A stretch of DNA of 30,738 bases from UBA11524 sp964547515 (GTDB taxonomy: Bacteria > Bacillota > Clostridia > Christensenellales > Aristaeellaceae): assembly GCA_964547515.1 (NCBI GenBank), contig CAZJOA010000012.1, forward strand, positions 1 through 30,738. Direction: 5' to 3'. The notes under the pieces are model-generated. The model was given only the letters and a program-made list of their open reading frames with translations. It was not told where the DNA came from and searched no databases. The first letter of the stretch is position 1, and the number at the start of each line of letters is the position of its first letter. Below, one piece after another: positions 14,694-22,801 of this stretch. Made by a program: the position numbers and the translations under genes.

Positions 14694-15614
14694 ATGACTG
14701 CCATCCCCCAGAAAAGGCAAAACCGGGGCATCCGTGAATGGCTCAGGAAGAACGGCGTGGGCTATGCCTTCATGATGCCCTTCCTGATCCTCTTCGCCAT
14801 TTTCGTCATTGTCCCCGTCGCCGTGGCGATGTACTATTCCCTGACCAACTACAACATGATCCAGTCCCCCGACTTCGTTGGCCTGGATAATTACGCACAG
14901 CTCATCCTGGATGACGATGTGTTCCTCAAATCCCTCGAGAACACCCTCGTCCTGGCCGTTGTCACCGGCCCGCTGGGCTATTTCGCCTCCTTCATCATGG
15001 CGTGGATCATCACCCTGGTGAAGAAGGGCCGCGGGTTCTTCTCCCTGGCGTTCTATGCGCCGTCCCTGACCAGCGGCGTGGCCATGTCCACCATCTGGCT
15101 GATCCTCTTTTCCGGCGACCGCTACGGCTACATCAACAATCTGCTGCTGCGCTTCGGCATCATCATGGAGCCCATCCTCTGGACGAAGGATGCCAACTAC
15201 GTCCTGCCGGTCATCATGATTATCACGGTGTGGATGTCCATGGGCAATGGCTTCCTGAGCTTCCTGGCGGGCTTCCAGAACATCGACCCGTCCATGTACG
15301 AGGCCGGCCGCGTTGACGGCATCAAGAACAAATGGCAGGAGCTGCGCTTCATCACCATCCCGCTGATGAAGCCCCAGATGCTCTTTGGCGCGATCAACTC
15401 CATCGTCGGTGCGTTCGCCGTGTTCGACGTGGCCACCGCCGTCGCCGGTATGCCCAGCCCCAACTATTCCGCGCATACCATCGTCGCCCATCTCTACGAT
15501 TACGCCTTCACCCGCTTCAACATGGGCTATGCGTCCGCCGTGGCGATGGTGCTGTTCCTCATCACCTTTTTCCTCGGGCGGCTGTGCATGCGCATGTTCC
15601 GCGACAACACTTAA
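14694..15614 (+). CDS. Sugar ABC transporter permease (MalF/UgpA/LplB type)
   Basis: A 306-aa inner-membrane protein with about six helices. The N-terminal motif YAFMMPFLILFAIFVIVPVAVAMYYSLTNYN is typical of the first permease of CUT1 sugar importers. The ATPase-contacting EAA loop is visible: YEAGRVDGIKNKWQELRFITIPLMKPQ. The ATG at 14694 has AAGGAGG 8 bases upstream and lies 17 bases after the preceding stop; longer upstream starts are unsupported. It pairs with the next gene. No ATPase gene is present, so a shared MsmX-like ATPase encoded elsewhere is inferred. Confidence 0.93.
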   Translation: MTAIPQKRQNRGIREWLRKNGVGYAFMMPFLILFAIFVIVPVAVAMYYSLTNYNMIQSPDFVGLDNYAQLILDDDVFLKSLENTLVLAVVTGPLGYFASFIMAWIITLVKKGRGFFSLAFYAPSLTSGVAMSTIWLILFSGDRYGYINNLLLRFGIIMEPILWTKDANYVLPVIMIITVWMSMGNGFLSFLAGFQNIDPSMYEAGRVDGIKNKWQELRFITIPLMKPQMLFGAINSIVGAFAVFDVATAVAGMPSPNYSAHTIVAHLYDYAFTRFNMGYASAVAMVLFLITFFLGRLCMRMFRDNT

Positions 15615-15632
15615 GAAAGGAGGGCTTCGATC

Positions 15633-16517
15633 ATGGTTGCATCCTTCAAGCTCGGCAAAAAACGCATCCGCATCAAGCGGCCTTCCTTTGCACGCACGAT
15701 GCTCTACCTTTTCCTGACGGTCATGGTCATCTTCTGCGGTCTGCCGCTCTTTGCCATGGTCTGCCGTGCGCTGATGCCCCTGGATGAGCTCTACCTCTAT
15801 CCGCCGCGCATCATCGTGCACAAGCCCACGCTGCAAAACTTCTCCGACCTGCTGACCTCCCTGTCCTCGTCCACCGTGCCCTTCACCCGGTATATCTTCA
15901 ACAGCCTCTTCACCACGGCGGTGACGGTGGTGGCCTCCATCATGGTGTGCTGCCTGGGTGCATACGGCCTGGTGAAGCACAAGCCCGCCGGGGCGAACCT
16001 CATCTTCGGCATCGTGGTGGCGGCGCTGTCCTTCTCCACCCATGTGACCACCATCCCGAACTATCTGGTCGTCAACTCCCTGGGGCTGGTGAACAGCTAT
16101 CTGGCGCTCATCATCCCCAAGATCGCCGTGGCGTATAACTTCTTCCTGGTGAAGCAGTTCTGCGAGCAGCTGCCGGATTCCATTCTGGAGGCGGCGCGCA
16201 TCGACGGCGCGAAGGAGCTCTACATCTTCTGGAAGATCGCCATGCCCCTGCTCAAGCCGGCCTGGACGACCCTGGCGGTGTTCTCCTTCGTCAACAACTG
16301 GAACGACTACTTCTCCCCGCTGATCTTCATCCAGTCCAACGCCCTCAAGACCCTGCCGCTGGCGCTCCAGACCCTGCAGGGCGGCGCGGGTGTCGTGGCG
16401 CGTGCCGGCACGGTGGGTGCGGCGACCTTCCTGACCACGCTGCCCTCCATCCTGGTGTTTGCCTTCATGCGCGGCAAGGTCATGGAAACCATGTCCTATT
16501 CGGGCATCAAGTCGTAA
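15633..16517 (+). CDS. Sugar ABC transporter permease (MalG/UgpE/LplC type)
   Basis: A 294-aa inner-membrane protein, the second permease of the pair. It has about six helices, the early VFCGLPLFAMVCRALMP-type segment, and the EAA loop LEAARIDGAKELYIFWKIAMPLLKP. The C-terminal SFVNNWNDYFSPLIF is typical of MalG-type subunits. AAAGGAGGG lies about 9 bases upstream of the ATG. It should form a heterodimer with the preceding permease and receive substrate from the 969-aa binding protein at the head of the operon. Confidence 0.93.
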   Translation: MVASFKLGKKRIRIKRPSFARTMLYLFLTVMVIFCGLPLFAMVCRALMPLDELYLYPPRIIVHKPTLQNFSDLLTSLSSSTVPFTRYIFNSLFTTAVTVVASIMVCCLGAYGLVKHKPAGANLIFGIVVAALSFSTHVTTIPNYLVVNSLGLVNSYLALIIPKIAVAYNFFLVKQFCEQLPDSILEAARIDGAKELYIFWKIAMPLLKPAWTTLAVFSFVNNWNDYFSPLIFIQSNALKTLPLALQTLQGGAGVVARAGTVGAATFLTTLPSILVFAFMRGKVMETMSYSGIKS

Positions 16518-16531
16518 GGGGGGGCGGAAAA

Positions 16532-17953
16532 ATGATGAAACGTTTCTGTGCATGCCTCTTTGCGCTCATGCTGATGCTCCCTTCCGCGCAGGCGGTGGTG
16601 GGCATGGATGCCTTCGTCGCGGATGAGGACGAGAACTACATTCCGATCCCTGCGGCGTATGAGGTGTACACCACCTTCAAGAATCTGGATGACTACGGCT
16701 TCATGAATCACCCGGAGGACCTCTTCATCGGTCCGGATGAGCTGCTCTATGTGGCGGACACGGAGAACAACCGCGTCCTGGTGATGGACAAGGAGGGCGT
16801 CGTCCTCCGGGAGATCACCGAGGCCTGCGGCAAGAAGCTCTCCAAGCCCCGCGGCGTGTACGTCCATGACGACCTGTCCATCTGGATCGCCGACACGGGC
16901 AATCTCCGCCTGGCGACCATCCATGCGGACGGCTCTGACCGCAAGGAATACGTCAAGCCCGATTCCGCCCTGCTGGAGAACAACTTCACCTTTGACGTGC
17001 AGAAGCTCTTCGTGGCCAACACCGGCTACATCTACGTCCTCAAGGGCGCGAACCTCATCGCCATCGACGAGGGGAACAGCTTCCGCGGCTATCTGGGCGC
17101 GGACGAGGTGGGCTTCTCGCTCTCCCGCACGCTCATCCGCATGTTCGGCTCGAAGTCCCAGGTGGAACGCACCGTCAAGCAGGAGCCGGCAAGCTATTCC
17201 AACTTCTTCATCGGCGCGGACAACATGATCTACGGCATCCTGTCCAACAAGGACACCGCGCAGATCCGCAAGCTGAATTCGGTGGGCAACAACACCTATC
17301 CGACGGAAAAATACGGCTTCACGCTGGAGGACAAGGACGGCAAGCCCCTGACCCCGACACTGGCGGACGTCACCGTGGAGGACAATGGCATCATCACCGT
17401 GGTGGATCGTCTGACCGGCCTGATCTACCAGTACGATCAGGAGGGCAATCTGCTTTGCACCTTCGGCGGCATCGGCACGGTGGGCGGATTGTTCCAGATC
17501 CCCATCTCCATCGACCATGACGAGAACGGCTACCTCTATGTGCTGGACTACAACACCGGGTCGATCACCGTGTTCAGGCCCACGCATTTCATCAAGCTCA
17601 TCCACGAGGCCGTGACCCTCCATGGCGAGGGACGGTACGAGGAGGCGCTGGGCTATTGGCAGCAGACCCTCGAGATCGACAGCAACTACGCCCTGGCGCA
17701 TCAGGGCGTGGCGAAGGTCATGGGCAAGAAGGAGCAGTGGAAGACCGCGCTGGATTCCTACTATCTGGCGGATGACAAGGACGGCTATTCCGAGGCCTTT
17801 GGCGAATACCGGCACGAGCTGTTCCGGCAGTATTTCGTGCCCGTGGTGCTGGTGATCTTCGTCGGGGCGTTCCTGCTTATCAGGCTGCTGAGCTTCCTCA
17901 AGCGCAAGGCGGATCAGTGGGCGGACGACGTACAGATGGGAAGGGGGCTGTGA
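16532..17953 (+). CDS. Exported NHL beta-propeller / TPR protein with C-terminal membrane anchor
   Basis: A 473-aa protein with an N-terminal signal peptide (CACLFALMLMLPSAQA). NHL-type repeats run from about 55 to 350: HPEDLFIGPDELLYVADTENNRVLVMD, PRGVYVHDDLSIWIADTGNLRL, DHDENGYLYVLDYNTGSITVF. A short TPR-like segment follows (about 355-425, EGRYEEALGYWQQTLEIDSNYALAHQGVAKV), then a single membrane helix (about 433-455, YFVPVVLVIFVGAFLLIRLL) and a basic cytoplasmic tail. The propeller therefore faces outside. It sits between the permeases and a YIP1-family gene, ending two bases before the next start. A scaffold or substrate-handling role near the transporter is inferred; no enzyme motif is visible. 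Confidence 0.85.
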   Translation: MMKRFCACLFALMLMLPSAQAVVGMDAFVADEDENYIPIPAAYEVYTTFKNLDDYGFMNHPEDLFIGPDELLYVADTENNRVLVMDKEGVVLREITEACGKKLSKPRGVYVHDDLSIWIADTGNLRLATIHADGSDRKEYVKPDSALLENNFTFDVQKLFVANTGYIYVLKGANLIAIDEGNSFRGYLGADEVGFSLSRTLIRMFGSKSQVERTVKQEPASYSNFFIGADNMIYGILSNKDTAQIRKLNSVGNNTYPTEKYGFTLEDKDGKPLTPTLADVTVEDNGIITVVDRLTGLIYQYDQEGNLLCTFGGIGTVGGLFQIPISIDHDENGYLYVLDYNTGSITVFRPTHFIKLIHEAVTLHGEGRYEEALGYWQQTLEIDSNYALAHQGVAKVMGKKEQWKTALDSYYLADDKDGYSEAFGEYRHELFRQYFVPVVLVIFVGAFLLIRLLSFLKRKADQWADDVQMGRGL

Positions 17954-17955
17954 CC

Positions 17956-18579
17956 ATGAAAAGCCTGAAGCTCTGCCTGATGACCCTCTATCACCCCATC
18001 GTGGTGACGGAGCATATCAAGAAGCAGCGCGGACAGCGGATGAACTGGCTGCCGGTCATCATCCTGCTGGCGTTGGCGCTGGGGGTGCGCATCCTGTCCA
18101 TCTACGGGACGCATTACCCCCTGGCATCGGTGTCCGTGCGCAAGGCCAACCTCCTGCTGGAGTGCGGCAAGCTCTTCGTCCCGGTGCTGACCTGGGTGCT
18201 GGCGTCCTACATGATGACCACCATCCTGGATGGCGAGACGCTCTTCACCGAGACGCTGCTCTTCTCGTCCTACGCGCTGGTGCCCTACATCGTCTTCACG
18301 CCCATCCTGACCCTGGCCTCCCGCATCATGGAGGGCGGACAGCTCGGCCTGTACGCCACGATGGAGGTCATCATCCTGGGCTGGGTGGTGATGCTGATGA
18401 TCCTCGCGCTGAAGGAGATGAACGGCTACACCGTCGGCAAGACCGTGCTGCTGATCGGCCTGAGCCTCTTCACCATGCTGATGATCTGGGCGATGGTCAT
18501 CCTGCTGTTCACCATTGCATCCCAGTTTGTGGACATGGTGAAGGAAATGTTCTATGAAGTGATCTACCGGCTGGATTGA
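17956..18579 (+). CDS. YIP1 family membrane protein
   Basis: A 207-aa membrane protein with about five helices and a short cytoplasmic N-terminus (MKSLKLCLMTLYHPIVVTEHIKKQRGQ). The body pattern (FVPVLTWVLASYMMTTILDGETLFTETLLFSSYALVPYIVFTPI, then a conserved-looking ALKEMNGYTVGKTVLLI) matches Yip1-domain bacterial proteins, in which a small membrane domain of unknown role occurs. The ATG at 17956 comes 2 bases after the stop of the NHL gene, so the two are probably coupled. It probably acts together with the NHL/TPR protein in the membrane; its molecular role is unknown. Confidence 0.8.
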   Translation: MKSLKLCLMTLYHPIVVTEHIKKQRGQRMNWLPVIILLALALGVRILSIYGTHYPLASVSVRKANLLLECGKLFVPVLTWVLASYMMTTILDGETLFTETLLFSSYALVPYIVFTPILTLASRIMEGGQLGLYATMEVIILGWVVMLMILALKEMNGYTVGKTVLLIGLSLFTMLMIWAMVILLFTIASQFVDMVKEMFYEVIYRLD

Positions 18580-18596
18580 GCAGGAGGAGATGGAAA

Positions 18597-20723
18597 ATGA
18601 AAAAATGGATCATCCTGTGCCTGCTGGTCGTGCTGGCGGTCACGGGAACGGCCCTTGCGGAGGACGCGGCACAGGAACGCATCGCCGTGGCGGAGAATGA
18701 CCGTCTGGCGCTCTTCCTCGCGGCGGATCACTGCGGCTTTGAGGTGGAGGATCGCCTGACGGGTGTCACCTGGTCCTCCTCCATGAATGACCCGACCTTC
18801 ACCGGCAAGCTCGCCGGCCTGAATCAGAAGAAGGCAAGCTCCCTGCTGACGGTGAACGTCACCAATCTGGACAAGGGCGCAGGCTCGATCACCAATGCGG
18901 TGCTGCTCAATGACAAGAAGCTGTCCACCGGGTATGAGCTGATCGAAAACGGCGTTCGCGTCCACTATGACCTGGCCAGCAGCGGCGTGCAGCTGGATGT
19001 GGAGATCACCCTGGACGGCGAGGATGTGCTGGTGCGCGTGCCCTATGCGGGTATCGACTGCTATGGCGATTTCTCCATCGTGTCCATCGACATGATGCCC
19101 TACCTCTGCTCCGGCTCGGATAATGCGGAGGGCTTCCTCTTCTATCCGGACGGCTCGGGCGCACTGCTGGATTTCCAGGATTACGCCCACTTCAAGGAGC
19201 TGGCGCAGACCTTCAGCGTCTACGGCAACACGGAGAAGTCCGACGGCATGCTGGATTTCTTCGCGCAGGAGGAGCCGACGGTGCTCATGCCCGTCTACGG
19301 CGTGTCCATCGGCGGGAATGCCATGCTCGCCGTCATTGAGGAGGGCGCGGAGACCTCCCGCATCACCGTCAGCTCGTCCACCAAGATCGTCGCGGTCAAC
19401 TACGTCTACGCCAATTTCCAGTATCGCCGCGGCTTTGATGACCTGCGCGTCACCTCCCGTTCCATCAAGACCTACGACAGGAACGCCATGGAGACGGACT
19501 ATTCCGTCCGCCTGATGTTCCTGGATGCGGGCAGGGACACCTACAGCGACATGGCGGTGGCCTACCGGGATTACCTGCTGGACGGCGGACTGACCGCCAA
19601 TATCGGCGAACAGACCGTGGCCATCGACCTGTTCATGTCCGCGCCGGAGGAGGGGCTGCTCTTCGACACCCAGCGCACCGTGACCACCCTGACGGAGGCC
19701 GCGCAGATGCTGGATGCACTGTCCGGGGCGGGGGTGACGAAGGCGAAGCTCTCCCTGAAGGGCTGGAGCAAGGGCGGCTATGGTGCCGTGCCGAACCGTT
19801 TCCCCGTCGAGGGGGCTGTCGGCAGCGCCAGGGAGCTGACCGCCCTGATGCATCAGGCGGAGGAGATGGGGTCGGAGATGTCCCTGACGGTCAACCTCGT
19901 CGAGGCCGATCACGACCAGAGGAGCTACTCCAAGCGCAATGGTGTGGTGTACCTGTCCAATTACGCCATCCTGACCGACCCGGAGGAGGAAATGTTCGTC
20001 CTCAGCCCGGAGGTCATCCGCGAGAAGTACGATGCCTTCGCCAAGCAGGGCGAGAAGCTCGCCATCGGCGGCGTGCGCTTCGAGCGCATGGGGCAGTACA
20101 TCCCCTTCAACTACAACAGGGGGCACTATTTCACCACGGCGCAAACGCTGGAGATATATCGGCAGATGCTGACGGATGCCCGGACGCGTCTGGGCGGGGT
20201 GAGCGTGCAGGGCGGCGCGGTCTGGGCCGCACCCTATGCCGACCTGATGACCGAAGTGCCCTATGAGGACAGCGGCTACCAGTTCACCAGCCGGAGCGTC
20301 CCGTTCTACCAGATCGTGATGCATGGCCTGCGGGAATACACCGGCACGCCGGGCAATCTCTCCAGCGATATGGACAGGGAGCTGCTCCGCTGGGTGGAAA
20401 TGGGCTACATGCCCTATTTCGAGCTGACCTGGGACAGCACCGAGGCGCTGATGTACACCGATTATCAGAGCCTCTTCACCGCCGAATACACCAAGTGGCT
20501 GGATCGCGTGGCGGACATCGCCGAGCAGTTCACCACGGGGGACATGAGCGGCCTGCGGACGGCGCTGATGCTGGAGCACACGCAGCTGACGGCGGATGTG
20601 TACCGCGTGCGGTATGACAATGGCGCGGCGGTGTACGTCAACTACGGCGAAAGCGACGCACAGGCGGATGGCCTGACCATCCCGGCGATGGACTATGTGG
20701 TGGTAAAGGAGGAGAAGCAATGA
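18597..20723 (+). CDS. Exported DUF5696-like protein
   Basis: A 708-aa protein with signal peptide MKKWIILCLLVVLAVTGTALA. The mature N-terminal half is beta-rich (VAENDRLALFLAADHCGFEVEDRLTGVTWSS; DGEDVLVRVPYAGI). The C-terminal half (about 330-690) reads like a TIM-barrel glycosidase-like domain (VTKAKLSLKGWSKGGYGAVPNRFP, GVSVQGGAVWAAPYADLMTEVPYED, PFYQIVMHGLREYTGTPGN). The whole resembles DUF5696 proteins found beside sugar ABC transporters in Paenibacillus and clostridia, as far as I recall. No catalytic residues can be named. CAGGAGGAG precedes the ATG at 18597, and the stop overlaps the next permease start by 4 bases (ATGA). Confidence 0.75.
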   Translation: MKKWIILCLLVVLAVTGTALAEDAAQERIAVAENDRLALFLAADHCGFEVEDRLTGVTWSSSMNDPTFTGKLAGLNQKKASSLLTVNVTNLDKGAGSITNAVLLNDKKLSTGYELIENGVRVHYDLASSGVQLDVEITLDGEDVLVRVPYAGIDCYGDFSIVSIDMMPYLCSGSDNAEGFLFYPDGSGALLDFQDYAHFKELAQTFSVYGNTEKSDGMLDFFAQEEPTVLMPVYGVSIGGNAMLAVIEEGAETSRITVSSSTKIVAVNYVYANFQYRRGFDDLRVTSRSIKTYDRNAMETDYSVRLMFLDAGRDTYSDMAVAYRDYLLDGGLTANIGEQTVAIDLFMSAPEEGLLFDTQRTVTTLTEAAQMLDALSGAGVTKAKLSLKGWSKGGYGAVPNRFPVEGAVGSARELTALMHQAEEMGSEMSLTVNLVEADHDQRSYSKRNGVVYLSNYAILTDPEEEMFVLSPEVIREKYDAFAKQGEKLAIGGVRFERMGQYIPFNYNRGHYFTTAQTLEIYRQMLTDARTRLGGVSVQGGAVWAAPYADLMTEVPYEDSGYQFTSRSVPFYQIVMHGLREYTGTPGNLSSDMDRELLRWVEMGYMPYFELTWDSTEALMYTDYQSLFTAEYTKWLDRVADIAEQFTTGDMSGLRTALMLEHTQLTADVYRVRYDNGAAVYVNYGESDAQADGLTIPAMDYVVVKEEKQ

Positions 20724-21613
20724 GCAGCCCGGCTATCAAGAAGACCCGCCGCCTGTCCATGGCGCAGAAGCGTGCCCTTGAGGCGCTCATCTTCCTCGCG
20801 CCCTGGCTCATCGGCCTGTGCCTGTTCTTCCTGCGACCCATCTGGGTGTCCCTGCGCCTGTCCTTCTCCGAGATCACGAAGATGAAGGGCTTCATCATGG
20901 AATGGGTCGGCCTGGAGAACTACAAGTACATCTTCTTCTACGACATCAACTACGTCCCCATGTTCCTCAAGACCATCAGCGACACGCTGCTGAACACCCC
21001 CATCTGCCTGGTGTTCTCGCTGGTCATCGCCATCCTGCTCAACCGCCCGATGAAGGGCCGCGGCTTCTTCCGCGCGGCGTTCTTCATCCCGGTGCTGCTG
21101 GGCGCGGGCTATGTCATGAAGCAGATGCTGGGCATGGGCGCGGACGGCACGACCATTACCACGGGCATCATGGTGCCCCAGCTCATCGCCGATCTGCTGG
21201 GACATCAGCTGACGGAATTCCTGCAGGGGGTGCTGGATCGCATCACGGTGGTGCTGTGGAAGTCCGGCGTGCAGATCGTGCTCTTCCTGGCGGGGCTGCA
21301 GGGCATTTCCTCCTCGCTGTATGAGGCCGCCCGCGTCGACGGTGCCACCGAATGGGAGATGTTCTGGAAGATCACCCTGCCCATGATTACGCCCGTCATC
21401 CTGATGAACGCGGTGTACACCATCGTCAGCTTCTTCACCGATGCGACGAACCCCATCGTGGACTACATCTACAAGCAGAGCTTCGGCAACCCGCAGCAGT
21501 TCTCCCACGGCGCGGCCATGGGCTGGATGTATTTCGCCTTCGCGTTTGCGCTGTGCGTCATCACCATCGGCATCATGCGCAGATTCGTGTTTGTATCCGG
21601 CGGAAAGGAGTGA
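20720..21613 (+). CDS. Sugar ABC transporter permease (second system, UgpA/LplB type)
   Basis: A 297-aa inner-membrane protein of the MalF/UgpA/LplB kind: ALIFLAPWLIGLCLFFLRPIWVSLRLSFSE at the start, about six helices, and the EAA loop YEAARVDGATEWEMFWKITLPMITP. The 4-base ATGA overlap with the DUF5696-like gene shows translational coupling. This ties that protein to the second permease pair as well as to the first. A periplasmic-side loop of about 40 residues (GMGADGTTITTGIMVPQ...) is longer than in the first permease. Confidence 0.93.
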   Translation: MSSPAIKKTRRLSMAQKRALEALIFLAPWLIGLCLFFLRPIWVSLRLSFSEITKMKGFIMEWVGLENYKYIFFYDINYVPMFLKTISDTLLNTPICLVFSLVIAILLNRPMKGRGFFRAAFFIPVLLGAGYVMKQMLGMGADGTTITTGIMVPQLIADLLGHQLTEFLQGVLDRITVVLWKSGVQIVLFLAGLQGISSSLYEAARVDGATEWEMFWKITLPMITPVILMNAVYTIVSFFTDATNPIVDYIYKQSFGNPQQFSHGAAMGWMYFAFAFALCVITIGIMRRFVFVSGGKE

Positions 21614-21618
21614 GCGGC

Positions 21619-22566
21619 ATGGCGAAAACGAAAATGAAAAAGCAGCATGGCGCGAGCTTCTGGAAGCGCTTCTTCCGCGATGGCGTGCTCCGCGCGGCAT
21701 TCTACTTCCTCCTGGCGACGCTGTCCTTCGTCTTCCTGTACCCCTTCATCAAGATGATTACCCAATCCCTCATGACGGATGACGACCTCATCAACATCAC
21801 CGTCAAGTGGCTGCCCTCCGAGGTCACCTGGAGCAACTACGACGTGGCCTTCCGCAAGCTCCAGTTCGGGACCTATGTCTGGAACAGCGTCAAGGTCGCA
21901 TTGGTGGCGACCCTGGGGCATGTGTTCTCCTGCGCCATGACCGGTTACGCCTTCGCGCGCTATCAGTTCAAGGGCAAGGGACTGCTCTTCGGCTTCGTCA
22001 TCCTGTCGATGATTGTCCCCGTGCAGACCATCATCATCCCCCAGTACATGCAGTATTCCAACTGGGGCTGGATCAACAGCCCCTACTACCTGCCCATCCT
22101 CGTGCCGACGTTCTTCGGGTTTGGCCTGTCCGGTGGCTTCTTCATCTTCCTGTTCCGCCAGTTCTTCCTGGGTCTGCCCTACGAGATGGAGGAGGCCGCC
22201 CGCGTGGACGGCTGCGGACCGATCCGCACCTATGTGCGCATCATGCTCCCCATGAGCCAGTCCTCCCTGCTGGTCTGCTCCGTGCTCTCCCTGGTCTGGC
22301 ACTGGAATGACTACTTCGAGCCGGGTGTCTACATCACCGATGTCTGGCTGAAGATGCTCCCCAACCGCCTCCCCTCCCTGTATGCGGAGCTGAACAAGGA
22401 GCAGCACACCATGATCCAGGTCAACGACATCGAGGGTATCATGTTCAACGAGGCCATGCTCATGGCGGCGACCTTCCTGTGCATCGTGCCCATCCTCGTG
22501 CTCTACCTCTTCCTCCAGCGGCGGTTCATGGAGGGCGTGGAACGCAGCGGCCTGACAGGTATGTGA
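21619..22566 (+). CDS. Sugar ABC transporter permease (second system, UgpE/LplC type)
   Basis: A 315-aa inner-membrane protein, the partner of the preceding permease. The EAA loop is EEAARVDGCGPIRTYVRIMLPMSQ and the MalG-type HWNDYFEPGVYI segment is present. The ATG at 21619 lies 5 bases after the previous stop, with GGAAAGGAG upstream. In-frame sequence before it overlaps the preceding gene and is not used. It ends the long operon; the following binding-protein gene has its own promoters. Confidence 0.93.
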   Translation: MAKTKMKKQHGASFWKRFFRDGVLRAAFYFLLATLSFVFLYPFIKMITQSLMTDDDLINITVKWLPSEVTWSNYDVAFRKLQFGTYVWNSVKVALVATLGHVFSCAMTGYAFARYQFKGKGLLFGFVILSMIVPVQTIIIPQYMQYSNWGWINSPYYLPILVPTFFGFGLSGGFFIFLFRQFFLGLPYEMEEAARVDGCGPIRTYVRIMLPMSQSSLLVCSVLSLVWHWNDYFEPGVYITDVWLKMLPNRLPSLYAELNKEQHTMIQVNDIEGIMFNEAMLMAATFLCIVPILVLYLFLQRRFMEGVERSGLTGM

Positions 22567-22616
22567 TGCATATCCATGCAAAAAGTGAATGATTCTGCGA
22601 AAATCCGCAGGGTGTG

Positions 22617-22645
22617 TTCACTGTACCGAAAAATCGGATTATAAT
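22617..22645 (+). promoter_or_regulatory. Upstream tandem promoter P1 of the first LplA-like gene
   Basis: TTCACT (22617-22622), a 17-base spacer and a perfect TATAAT (22640-22645). The -35 box is 4/6. It lies 54 bases upstream of the stronger promoter. Confidence 0.5.
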
Positions 22646-22670
22646 AGGAAGAAAAAGTTTTGGGAAGGCC

Positions 22671-22699
22671 TTTACAAACGGCGAGAAATGATGTATAAT
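22671..22699 (+). promoter_or_regulatory. Main sigma-A-like promoter P2 of the first LplA-like gene
   Basis: TTTACA (22671-22676), a 17-base spacer and a perfect TATAAT (22694-22699). Transcription would start near 22706, about 95 bases before the ATG. Confidence 0.8.
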
Positions 22700-22715
22700 C
22701 ATCCCATCGAACGAA

Positions 22716-22730
22716 ATGTAAACGCTTTCC
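22716..22730 (+). promoter_or_regulatory. CRE-like catabolite repression site
   Basis: ATGTAAACGCTTTCC fits the CRE consensus WTGNAANCGNWNNCW except for the last base. It lies about +11 to +25 relative to the predicted P2 start, a usual position for CcpA roadblock repression. Confidence 0.6.
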
Positions 22731-22801
22731 CCCTTTCCCCTGGTTTCGGCGGACTTGATCCGTTGAGCATACGGTATCCCATTAAATAAGGAGGTATCCC
22801 C

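Noticed and set aside
11558..14731. Very long open frame on the minus strand opposite the 969-aa binding protein
   Set aside because: It mirrors the coding frame of a gene with clear domains, has a low-complexity His/Gly/Asp/Val-rich translation and no domain or ribosome site. Such frames arise from high-GC codon use.
14631..16553. Long minus-strand open frame opposite the first permease pair
   Set aside because: Antisense shadow of two permeases with intact EAA loops.
18564..20720. Long minus-strand open frame opposite the DUF5696-like gene
   Set aside because: Antisense shadow of a gene with signal peptide and operon overlap; translation has no recognisable domain.
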